A stretch of DNA of 64,000 nucleotides, from NCBI GenBank assembly GCA_021307315.1, contig JAJSPD010000050.1, positions 186,001-250,000 of the forward strand. The letters are read 5' to 3'. This document shows, piece after piece, positions 46,373-55,923 of this stretch. Every line of letters starts with the position of its first letter. Position 1 is the stretch's first letter. Source of the stretch: Bisporella sp. PMI_857 (Eukaryota; Ascomycota; Leotiomycetes; Helotiales; Helotiaceae). A program made the position numbers and the translations under genes. The notes under the pieces were generated by a model. It was not told where the DNA came from and did not search any database. It worked only from the letters and a program-made list of their open reading frames with translations.

Positions 46373-48624
46373 TCAAACAAGGGTGACTATTGCGTCAGGT
46401 TCGCCGAACCAGTCCTCTACAAGTTCGTCCTGGCCAGCTTCCAGGGCTGCCTTCATCCAGTTGAAAGGGTGATCAACGAGATAAGCTGCTTGGGCGATCG
46501 GATTACGATTACTCGCCCACTCCTCGCGAAGCATCGTATTTCTTGGAAGTCGCTGCTCCCGGTACTCAAAATAGCCGATGCGCTCGAATTGGTTCACAGC
46601 TTCGCCAGTAGGTTGCAACAATATGCCTCGTCCCAAGTGAAGCTGAAGACACCATGTGTTGAAGACATTCTCCCAGGATACCATCTCGTCAGACTGCAAT
46701 CTTGTCAAGCTCAACTCTGCGTTTGGAGTGTCCATAAGACATATCCCTATTCGGTGCCTCGTGTCTTGAGAATCGGACTGTGCTCTTGGAGCTTGAAAGC
46801 CAATAATGTGGTAACGTTCTTGTTTTCCATACAGAAATATCTTCCGCAAATATCCCTTAACCAGGATCTTGCCCGAGCAACGAAATCCATAGAGATCTGG
46901 GAAGTCTGTCACATCCGTGCCTACGATCGTTGCGCATGTCGGAGTGCAAACATGGCGATGGATACGCTCATAGGAAACCTCGAACCTCCTCGCTGCCCAA
47001 GACCACGAAGGTGCTACATCGATTCTCACACTAGGTGATTTGACACACCATAGAAGGTCGTAGACCAAATTCTCTTCCCAGAGGCCGGCGAGGTATTTAC
47101 CAGGGTTGTCGGCTCTCTTCGCAAATTGCTTTGCTACTCCTGACAAGGCTATGAGGCTGTCTGTTGGTTCAGTCAAATACCTGCTTGAGTATTCCTCAAC
47201 TAGCGCATGCCAGGAATCAAACCGAGGATGAGGGTTAAGACGTTTACAAAGCTGGAACTGGAAAGGCTCCCCTTCGTGGTATTCGTATTGTCTCCCATGA
47301 TCGCACTCAAAGAAGATCTTATCTTTCCCAAGATGAACAAATCGCGTAGCCAAAATCCTCTCCTGGAACGTCCAACCACGTGTGTACAATGGACCCAGGG
47401 TGTCTTCGGATCTATGTTCTTGAGAGGCAATGAAACAACGACGGAGACCGTCATCAAGGTCTGTTGGCATCGCCTCTTGAATGTTACGAATTTCCGCAAT
47501 TGCGCGGTAATGGTATGGCCAACAATGAATCCCTTCGTAAGCATTTGATGAGGCAGCCATGCCAAGGACCACAACGGCCTGACTGTATATCGTATCCATT
47601 TGAACAGACTGTTGACTCCAGTCATCCTTGGCCTCCGTCGACTTACCTTGGAAGATACACAGAGCATCAACCCATAGATAACGAACGCCGAGCCCTCGCG
47701 TTATCTCTATTGCATCTTGCAAAGTGGGGGGCAATTTCTCCATTGGTATCCGCCTCTGCAGTTCCTCCAAAGTCTCTGGTGTTAGGGTCAAGAATGGAAC
47801 GCTACCCCAACAATAGCTGAGAGCAGCATAAACACCGCCTGAAGGCTGTCCTTCATCTGTGACCAACGCCCCTCCGTTCCATGGATTAATCCAGAGGTAT
47901 GGTTGGTTTACTTCATCACCGCTCGGACGACCCACGTCAATCAGTCTAAGTGGGAGCGGTTGGTTAAACGCAGTGGGGCAACTTAGGTGACCATGTAAAC
48001 ATTTTCTGATATTGTCGCCAATAAACTCGATAGTGTTTGCCTTGCCACGAAACATTGCGTTATTACCTTAGGCACGTTAGTGTGTCAGTAGCAAGTAAAA
48101 TTACTCAAGAAGCCATTACTTTCAGTGAGTACTGCTAGCCGCCGCGGAGCATGAAAGTACCTCGATTCGCCATTGTGATTAATACGGCCGTGATATCCAG
48201 CAGTGACTGTTAATTGGTCTTCAGTACTAAGCTTAAGGCTGATTGCATTGTCATGCTGAAGAAGAATGTTCATATTCTCTTGGGAGTTGGCTGTAAAAGA
48301 TTCCAGTACCATACAGCAGAGTTGACATCCATCAGAAGCTGATTTGACTAGGCTAGCACCATCGGGCTGATGGGTGCCTTCACTGAGCGAGAATTGCTGG
48401 CAAACATTACAAAGATTATCCCCACTGAGTAGGTATTCACTCGTTGCGTGAACTTCTTCTAACGGTGTCCAGGATCTACTAAGCTCGGGATCTGCCCATG
48501 GCCATTCCAGTTCTGACAGGAAAATCCGGCATCTGATATCGATAGCTGCTTCACCCCAGGTCAAAGACCCTTTCCTTCTGATCTCTGACTTTGCTCTTGC
48601 TACTCGAGATAGTTTGAAGCTCAT
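46373..48624 (-). CDS. HET-domain (heterokaryon incompatibility) protein
   Basis: Two exons (48624-48120 and 48066-46373) with a 53-bp intron give 732 residues in exact frame. Residues 1-165 contain a Cys-bearing block (LCNVCQQF, then DGCQLCCMVLESF) typical of the region before HET domains. The HET domain starts near residue 246: YAALSYCWGS, KLPPTLQDAIEITRGLGVRY, LWVDALCIFQ, then a DDWSQQSVQMDTIYSQAVVV segment. After it comes YTRGWTFQERILATRFVHLG, the usual family ending. The C-terminal third has no recognised effector or NLR module. HET proteins trigger cell death after fusion of incompatible strains or respond to other non-self signals; this gene's partner is not evident. The ATG at 48624 was chosen because the longer open frame starts with TTG. 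Confidence 0.9.
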
Positions 48625-49430
48625 GCGGACCGATGAGATGCGGACCAAGGCGCTAGATCATCGCACCAATGAGGCAAGTAGGTGGATCTTTTATATAGAA
48701 TCTGGATTTGATTAAAATAGGTACAATAATAGCGGGTTTGGGTAGATAGTATATGACGCTGGGTCGACAAAGATTGAGCGAAAACTAATCCAATTAAGGA
48801 GCTATTCTGGCTAGGAGGTGGTGCCACTATACGGTTTTACATAAAGAGCACTATGTAGTCGGCGTGACAGGGTTGTCACATGACCGTGTTTAGTAATCGC
48901 CTTACATTTCGAAGCATGCCTGGTGGGCAAAGGCTCGCTCTTCATGAGGGATACACTCCCATCTCTGGTGATATACTAGAGTGCCTGAGAAATGATCGGC
49001 AGGCTGATAAACGTATAAGTCATAATTATAGTCTGGGAATGGCATTGTTTCACTGAATATTGTCACACGTACACTCACCGACGGTCAGCGAATCTAAAAA
49101 TTCCTTCATAGGGGATAGCTTCTGGAACGGAGTTGTTGAACGTGTAACAAGGTCCTATCTCTGGCTATTAAACGGTTTATCACTGCACGACCAAAGTCGT
49201 CTTGTGAGTAAGCGAGCCGCTAGAGTAGATTCACGTGCAGATAAGGACCTCACGCTAGCCCAGCCTCGTCGAACAAAAGAATCAGCTCAGCCTTCCCACC
49301 ATTCTTGCACACTCCAAAGACTCGGCCATATTTGCATATAAGACCAAGCGCACCTGGACAGCTCCATCGTACCAACCTGTGCTGTCCTCTCCGTCTCAAC
49401 TTTTCACAACACATTTTTAAAACCCACACA
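48625..49430. other. intergenic; divergent promoters of the HET and NC2-beta genes
   Basis: 806 bp with no recognisable coding sequence. The ORF at 49060-49341 has no domain. Confidence 0.5.
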
Positions 49431-50513
49431 ATGTCGGACCGCGAGTTTAATTGTAAGTCATTTGTACTGTTTTTCTCCTTTGACGCGTCTTATATGTCTC
49501 CAAAATGAAGATCCCAAGAAAGAAATATGAAAAGGAATCTCTCCAAAGAGAGCATCTATCCCTTGCCTGGAGATTCTCCGCTGGAAGAAGCGTCTATTGG
49601 GATGTGGAGCCTCGCTTGGGAAGGGGCATGTCCCGAGTCTGAGCTTCGAGACATCTGTTGCTCTGAGATGCCTCGAAGGGGAAAGTCGGAGGTCACGCAT
49701 ATCCATATTATATCTTTCCGGAGAACCTTTGATATCTTTAAAGCCTTGCATAATGAGTACTCGCTGACATTTTCTATAGCAAGCGATGACTTGTCATTAC
49801 CTAAAGGTAGATATGTTCTATACTTCGTTCCGCTCGCTGCTGGGCTCATAGAAATGCCAACTTAAAAATGGCCTTTTGCTATGGGCAGGATGATTTATGT
49901 CTTTCACTCGTCATAGCTATGAGTTTCTCAACTTTTGGTTCCAAATATGAGGCCACATAGTTGTGGTCATGTGCACTGAGTCATCATTGCCACCACTGTC
50001 AAGCAATCAGCAAATGCAAAGGAAGCTCATTTTATTATCAGTCCTCGAGTCACCCGTAATATTACCAAACACGTACTGATAATCTCATTTAGCGACTGTA
50101 CAAAAAATCGTGACTGAGATTCTCCCTCCAAGTTCTGGTCTCGCTTTTGGAAAGGATGCCCGTGACCTGCTCATAGAATGCTGCGTCGAGTTTATTACCC
50201 TTATCTCTAGCGAAGCGAATGAGATATCGGAAAAAGAATCCAAGAAGACGATTGCATGTGAGCATATCACCAAAGCACTCGAGGCGTTGGGATTCGGAGA
50301 GTATGTGGATAGTATCATGGAGGTAGCAGGAAAGCATAAGGAGGAGTTGAAGGTATATACGTTCTTAAACTAAATTGAAATGAGAGAAACGCTAACAGAA
50401 CTAAGGGACGAGAAAAGAAGGCGAATAAACTCGAGCAGTCCGGATTCTCCACAGAAGAGCTTTTAGCTATGCAAGAAGCAGCTTTCCGGGATGCAGCTCA
50501 GCGTCATGGATAA
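49431..50513 (+). CDS. NC2-beta / Dr1 transcription corepressor, histone-fold subunit
   Basis: Four exons (49431-49452, 49780-49806, 50093-50352, 50406-50513) give 138 residues in frame. The first two introns are long for this window (327 and 286 bp). The protein reads MSDREFNSSDDLSLPKATVQ, then KIVTEILPPSSGLAFGKDAR and DLLIECCVEFITLISSEANE. Then come KESKKTIACEHITKALEALG and the tail KKANKLEQSGFSTEELLAMQ. This is the H2B-like histone fold of Dr1. NC2-beta pairs with NC2-alpha (Drap1/Bur6), binds TBP on promoter DNA in the nucleus and blocks TFIIA/TFIIB entry. Length and motif spacing are normal for fungal orthologues. The last acceptor is the CTAAG at 50401-50405, since the earlier AG would give an immediate stop. 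Confidence 0.92.
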
Positions 50514-50768
50514 CTTACTACTTCCCTGTTTCGTTCTTTACACCACATTTTTTCCCTTTCCCTGCATGAAAATTCTTTATTACATGGGCATGCGAGTCTG
50601 GTGCATGGGATGGAGTTCGGGACTCGGTTCTAGTCGTTAGTTTAGGTTTGAGGAGTTCGGCACAATGGAAATCGTGAGAAATAGTGCTCGTATTCTCTCT
50701 GCACTTTATAAACGGCTTTTCGCCTTGCTAGAATTGGTTTAGTGAGATCTACATCAGGTACCAAGGTT

Positions 50769-51908
50769 TCACGGTTTGCCCTCATTCCCAGCCCTCAACA
50801 CTAGCCCAAACCAGCACTTTACCCCAACCCATTTCCTTCCTCTATCTCCTAGCTTCCCTTCCCTCCCCACATCTCCTTCATTAACTCCCCTCTCATCCAC
50901 TTTCCCTTCAACCTTAAATCCATACTCTTCCGCTTTGCTAGTCATATCTTCGATCTTATGTATGTAACTCGTCCCTTGGACCTAAGATATTGTCAGTACA
51001 TATTTACATTATGAATAATAGGCTTTCGATATACAAACCTTAACATTCGAGTCAGTGTCTAAGAAGCCTGCCTGCGAAATCCCTCCCATGTCCGGATGCA
51101 TATTAGTCAAAACTAATACTCCACCCTCTTTCTTCAATAACCTCCTCACCGTCCCGAAAAACACATCAAGCGGGAGATGTTCCAATACCAAAGTACTTAA
51201 CACCATATCCGCATTTCCTTCCAGCAAATCCTCTTCTTCTGCGCTCCATTCCTTAAACGCGTCGAAAACATGGTACGTTACAGTGGCATTCGGCTGATCA
51301 CTTAATGCCACCAGACGTTGTTTGGCAAGCTCGAGCATGGACGGTGAGAGGTCGAGACATGTGACTTTGTCGACCGAGGGAAATTTTAGAAGTTTTTGTG
51401 TACTGCGGCCCGTGCCTGTTCCTAGTCTAATAGATGTGTTAGCCGAGAAAAGGAAGGAAGAGGAAAGGGATGGGATGCGGAGAGGCGTACTCGGTTACTG
51501 AGATTTCGCGACCAGAAGGATTGAGGCGAGAGACGCCACTGGAGAGCAGGGGAGGCAGGTATTCATCGTCGAGGAGCTGGAGAATATTGCCGTCCGTGTC
51601 GTAGACCTGGATTTGTTAGCTGCAGTGCACGATTGGAAGTAGTCACTTAGAGGAATTGAAAGTTTAATATGTGCTTGATGTGATATAGGAAGTTTTCTCG
51701 CCTAGATATGATATTCATGGCTTGAATGGGGGAATGATGCTATGCGTGGGCGTGGATTCGGGTATAGCTAGGTTGGCAGAAACAGGTCAATGGTAAGTGT
51801 AGAGCATACTTTAAAGGTATTGAGAAGTAATCAACGTACCTTTGACCATCGGTTATAGAGCTCAGTATTCGAGACGGACTCGATTGGACGAGGAGGGTTA
51901 CTCAACAT
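50769..51908 (-). CDS. SAM-dependent methyltransferase
   Basis: Four exons (51908-51840, 51606-51491, 51426-51039, 50981-50769) with introns of 233, 64 and 57 bp give 261 residues. Class I Rossmann features are visible: motif I VTELGTGTGRSTQKL, the acidic loop VTCLDLSPSMLELAKQR, a motif II-like VFDAFKEW, ADMVLSTLVLEHLP and the strand EGGVLVLTNMHP. The opening NTELYNRWSKVYDTDGNIL is the 'YD.WA..YD' start of small-molecule methyltransferases. The C-terminal exon is charged and Gly-rich and ends VKCWFGLVLRAGNEGKP. The substrate cannot be predicted; relatives methylate quinone-like or other small metabolites. The SAM-binding residues look intact. Confidence 0.85.
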
Positions 51909-52782
51909 TGCGCTTACAGTTACGCTTTAAACGGCACAAAAGACTTCAAGGTACTTTAATATAGTTTGAAGATACTATATTCTCTTAGAGTGATCTCAAA
52001 TGAAGTATATATCGCGATCTTGGAGATGCTGTAAGATTGAGATCTGTTTATGTAGTAGAAGAATGTTTGGTATGACTCACGCCGCGACACAGGGCGTGCT
52101 TGTAACTGATTATTTTCCCCGGATAAACTAGTTGAAGAAGAGGAGGTAGCTTTTAATAACCTTCTCTTGTAGAATATAGGCTCAGGTCTTGCCGCAGAGT
52201 AGGAGGAATACAGAGCTTCCTGAAGAAGATAGTAGGTATTTATATCCATCACGTGACTGAACGGGTTGCTATGTTAAAGGGTTGCGATCAATGGTATTTG
52301 CCATAAAATCTTGGAAGTCTAAATCAATTGAAGGTGTAACCATGTTGATTGGAGGGTAGAGTGTTGATATACTGCTCATTTTCTATATACCCCTTTACTC
52401 AAAATCCGGGGAAGACCCCTGGTTATGATTGGTTACAAAAGGGTCCCCCAAACAGAGAAGGAAGCTGCTAAAGCAAAGAGGAATTCATGTTTTAAGCTCA
52501 CAATTGAGTCTCCCACCTTTCTCTTCTGCTTCTGCTTAGAGATACTACTCCATGGCATCAAACATTCAAATATCAACATCAATTTCTGACTCCAACGCTC
52601 TTTCTTCCCCACTTCCGGCCGACTCGTCCCAAACCGGACGATAGTGAACCGTGCCCTGCATCGCGAATCCTACATTTTATGTAACCTACTGGAAACGAAA
52701 CATTGTTTACATCGACAGGCATCTCGATATACTTTAATCGCCCTCCATCTCCCTAAGCGCAGGGACGTTCCCGCACCTCACT
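51909..52782. other. intergenic; no supported gene
   Basis: An ORF at 51956-52252 (-) has a Ser-rich, unremarkable sequence. Otherwise this is the promoter side of both neighbouring genes. Confidence 0.45.
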
Positions 52783-53409
52783 ATGCCGAGCAACGGCAAG
52801 CCTAACGGGCGGTTCGAGCTACCAGCGCTCGCGCCTATCGACTTCTCCCTTACAGATGGCACCAATATACCTCCTCCGCCTGCCTCGCCGATCGAAGAGA
52901 AACCGCCACCTACTACAGAACAATCTAAACCTTCTGATCTTTCCCTCACAACTTCGGCGCCTCCAGCGGACGAAAACGCCCAAGAGCGCGGTCGCACTTC
53001 GTACACGACCAACGACCACCCTCCCTTGTCGCCGGCATCTACGGGACGTCCCTCTTCAATCCGACGCTTTCTTTCGCGTAAATCGCTGAACGCGAATTAT
53101 ACCAATGGCACAAACCACAATATCTCATCGGATGACCTGACGGCGGGGACGAAACGGCCGGAGAGCCCGAGTAGTTTCTTTGAGAAGCCAGGACTGAAGA
53201 AGAGCAAGAGCGGCAGCTGGTTTAAGAGGCTAGGGAGCAGTAACCGGCAGAGTGTGATATACGAGAATGAGAAGAACTCGGTGACTAGGGAAGAGGAGAA
53301 GAAAGGACCTCCTCCGCCGAAGTTGCCGGAGTTGAGCCAGTTTAATACGAAAGTTGCGAATAATGCCGGGGGATTTGGGGATGAGGATATGTTTAAGAAT
53401 ATTAAGTGA
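52783..53409 (+). CDS. disordered conserved fungal protein of unknown function
   Basis: An intron-free ORF of 208 residues starting MPSNGKPNGRFELPALAPID. It is rich in Pro, Ser, Glu and Lys and probably mostly disordered. Notable segments are a Pro-rich N-terminal part (IPPPPASPIEEKPPP), SSIRRFLSRKSLNANYTNG, KKSKSGSWFKRLGSS with a basic/aromatic cluster, and the C-terminal PKLPELSQFNTKVAN followed by FGDEDMFKNIK. The basic and aromatic clusters resemble short membrane- or partner-binding motifs. I recall similar proteins in other filamentous fungi annotated as hypothetical. A good start context and codon bias support it as a real gene. Confidence 0.75.
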   Translation: MPSNGKPNGRFELPALAPIDFSLTDGTNIPPPPASPIEEKPPPTTEQSKPSDLSLTTSAPPADENAQERGRTSYTTNDHPPLSPASTGRPSSIRRFLSRKSLNANYTNGTNHNISSDDLTAGTKRPESPSSFFEKPGLKKSKSGSWFKRLGSSNRQSVIYENEKNSVTREEEKKGPPPPKLPELSQFNTKVANNAGGFGDEDMFKNIK

Positions 53410-54357
53410 TGCGTGGGACTGGGAATTCAAATGGTATGTAAGTCTTTGCGTGGTCATCCCTTGTGTCTACAAGAAAGAATACGTTAGGAGACCCTAGGAG
53501 TTATGCTAACTATATGAATAGATTAATCCGACCCTCTTATACCATAGCTGTAATCAAACTTTGACGGCATTGTTACGGGTTATGCGAGGTTCAAATGTGT
53601 CATGCAAGCTGGAGAAAATAAAGGTCCAGGAGATATTCTACCTGCTTCCGGACAAACGGCGCCGCTCTTTCACGCCATATTTTGGGTTGCAGCGCCGCAT
53701 CTGTGGCCTCATTGGGTGGTTTCCCTCAAACTTTTGGCGTGCATCCTCATCTTGTTCTGGCAAAATTTTCTTGTAATAAAGGGCACCGCTTGCCAGGAGG
53801 CTACTTCTTTCTTCAAACCTTCGAAAAGAAATTCATCATGTTCTTTTATTTCCTTGGCCCTGAACCTAAAGCTTTATGCGAGATACAGGTGTCTTCATTG
53901 GTGGTTGTTTGTCGTATGAGTTGTGTATAGTTGCTGCGTGATGGAGAACGTTACTATGGCAGTGTACTCTATACCCACCAGATCTTTTGATGACATGTAC
54001 GGAATATCAAGCTTTTCAGCACACGACGTTATATGGCTTGAGATTAACCCATTTACTTTATCCGTTCCGCTCCTTTGGAAACAAACATGCGAAGCCGAAC
54101 CTCTTTCTTTGCATCTTCAAATTTTGCCTCAAATAAGCTCCACCACATCAGCGTAATTGAGGGGGGAAAACAGAACAAAACAAACAAAACAAACACCCTA
54201 TGAAACACACCCGTTCCAATCTATAGATGCACTCCACATGTGAAAGCCACGTGCAGACCCCTGCATGACACAACAACTCTAACGTCATCCATCTTTGGAG
54301 CTCATAACCTTAAACTTAATTCCAACCTTCCACCAGGAAGCTCCATCAACCTTCACA
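53410..54357. other. intergenic; no supported gene
   Basis: Overlapping ORFs at 53561-54156 in three frames have no recognisable domain. The last 200 bp are the likely etr1 promoter and leader. Confidence 0.5.
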
Positions 54358-55608
54358 ATGTCCCTTTCAGGAGCTTTAAGGTCGAGTAGAGCTCTACCTC
54401 GTCAATTGGCCCCCAAAAATGTGCCATTGATATACAGAAGATATAAATCAGGGCCATACGGATACACGCAAGCTAAAGCGCTCGTATACTCCAGTCATGG
54501 CGAGCCAGAGGACATTCTTTCGTATGCGTCTTCACCTTTTTTTGCTCCTCAAGTTAGACATAGAGCTAATAGAGCAAATAGTCTACACACACATTCCATA
54601 TCTCCTTCGCTCCCACCAAAACACGTCCTTCTCCGCACCCTTGCTTCTCCCATAAACCCGGCAGACATTAACCAGCTCCAAGGTTCCTACCCCTCCAAAC
54701 CACCCTTCACCCCCCTCCTCGGGACCCCCCAGCCTTCCGCGGTCGGCGGCAACGAAGGTTGTTTCGAGGTCGTCTCCTCGTCTTCATCCTCGCCTTTGCA
54801 AAAAGGCCAATGGGTCATAACATCCGGCCCCAACCTCGGCACATGGCGCACCCACCTGCTGGTTAAAGAAGATGAGGTGGTAGCTGTAGACAAGGAAGGA
54901 TTGACACCTGTGCAAGTGGGCACGGTCGGCGTGAATCCCTGCACCGCTTATAGGATGCTCAAGGATTTCGAAGGCGGCGTGACGGAGGGCGAGTGGTTCA
55001 TCCAGAACGGTGCGAACTCCGGGGTAGGGAGGGCGGCGATACAGTTCGGGAGACTGTGGGGAGTCAAGTCGATTAATATTATCCGTGATCGTGACGACGC
55101 GGCGGCGACGCAGAAGCTCAAAGATGAGCTGGTTGAGCTGGGCGCTACCAAGGTGGTTACTGAGTCGGAGCTGATGAATAGGGAGTTTGGGGATCAGGTT
55201 AAGGAGTGGACGAATGGCGGCAGGGAACACGTGAAGATTGGACTTAATTGTGTTGGCGGCAAACCTACCACTGCGTTGATACGCAACCTTTCTTCAGGAG
55301 GCCACCTCGTAACTTATGGTGGAATGTCTAAACAACCAGTCATGTTACCCACGGCTGCCTTGATCTTCAAGGACATCAGGTTTTCTGGGTTTTGGGTAAG
55401 TAGATGGGGTGATAAGCATAGGGGGGAGAGGAAGCGGACGGTGGATGAGATTCTGGATTTGGTCAGGAGAGGGGAATTCAAGGATACGCCGACACAGGAA
55501 CTAACTTGGAATTGGGACACAGAGGAGAATCTGTTGAAGGATGCAGTCAAGGGGACATTGAGCGGCTTTAGAGCTGGAAAGAGTGTTCTTGTTTTTGGTG
55601 ACACGTAA
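54358..55608 (+). CDS. etr1: mitochondrial enoyl-[acyl-carrier-protein] reductase Etr1
   Basis: An intron-free gene of 416 residues. The ATG at 54358 is preferred because the longer open frame starts with TTG. The N-terminus (SLSGALRSSRALPRQLAPK) is a mitochondrial targeting peptide. MDR-family features follow: AKALVYSSHGEPEDIL, LLRTLASPINPADINQLQG with the Tyr of GSYPSKPPF, NEGCFEVVSS, and the NADPH-binding NGANSGVGRAAIQFGRLWG. The C-terminal part has GGHLVTYGGMSKQPVMLPT, then KDIRFSGFWVSRW. Etr1/MECR catalyses the last reduction of mitochondrial type II fatty acid synthesis, supplying octanoyl-ACP for lipoate. A segment of about 25 residues around SSPFFAPQVRHRANRANS looks like a species-specific insert. 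No catalytic zinc ligands are expected or seen. Confidence 0.94.
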   Translation: MSLSGALRSSRALPRQLAPKNVPLIYRRYKSGPYGYTQAKALVYSSHGEPEDILSYASSPFFAPQVRHRANRANSLHTHSISPSLPPKHVLLRTLASPINPADINQLQGSYPSKPPFTPLLGTPQPSAVGGNEGCFEVVSSSSSSPLQKGQWVITSGPNLGTWRTHLLVKEDEVVAVDKEGLTPVQVGTVGVNPCTAYRMLKDFEGGVTEGEWFIQNGANSGVGRAAIQFGRLWGVKSINIIRDRDDAAATQKLKDELVELGATKVVTESELMNREFGDQVKEWTNGGREHVKIGLNCVGGKPTTALIRNLSSGGHLVTYGGMSKQPVMLPTAALIFKDIRFSGFWVSRWGDKHRGERKRTVDEILDLVRRGEFKDTPTQELTWNWDTEENLLKDAVKGTLSGFRAGKSVLVFGDT

Positions 55609-55923
55609 TGTGATGTATTGGACAAGGAAATAAAGACTGTATATACACCAGATGGGTAAAACGCGTTATCGTATATTTTATCATCTAAAGACCAACTTTA
55701 AGTTGATACAAGGACCAGTATGTGTTATGCTTCAAATGAGCTGACTTTTCTGAAGTCCATTTGTTTCTATAGATCTTATACATATCCTACATGTAGTAAT
55801 ACATACGCAAGACTCCTTGATCAATATTTAGAGCTCCATTCCAAAGGAGACCACCAATTGACAGATTATAGCCCCGCCTATCTGCACAGCTATGTCTTTT
55901 TCAGAAACATCCATGATCTATTA
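55609..55923. other. intergenic between convergent genes
   Basis: 315 bp between the etr1 stop and the end of the minus-strand open frame. Only the 3' flanks are expected here. Confidence 0.5.

Noticed and set aside
46325..47038. 237-codon plus-strand ORF
   Set aside because: It is the antisense shadow of the HET gene and has no domain of its own.
49527..49865. 112-codon ORF between the first exons of the NC2-beta gene
   Set aside because: It overlaps intron 1, exon 2 and intron 2 in another frame and shows no domain.
54784..55230. 148-codon minus-strand ORF
   Set aside because: It is antisense to etr1.
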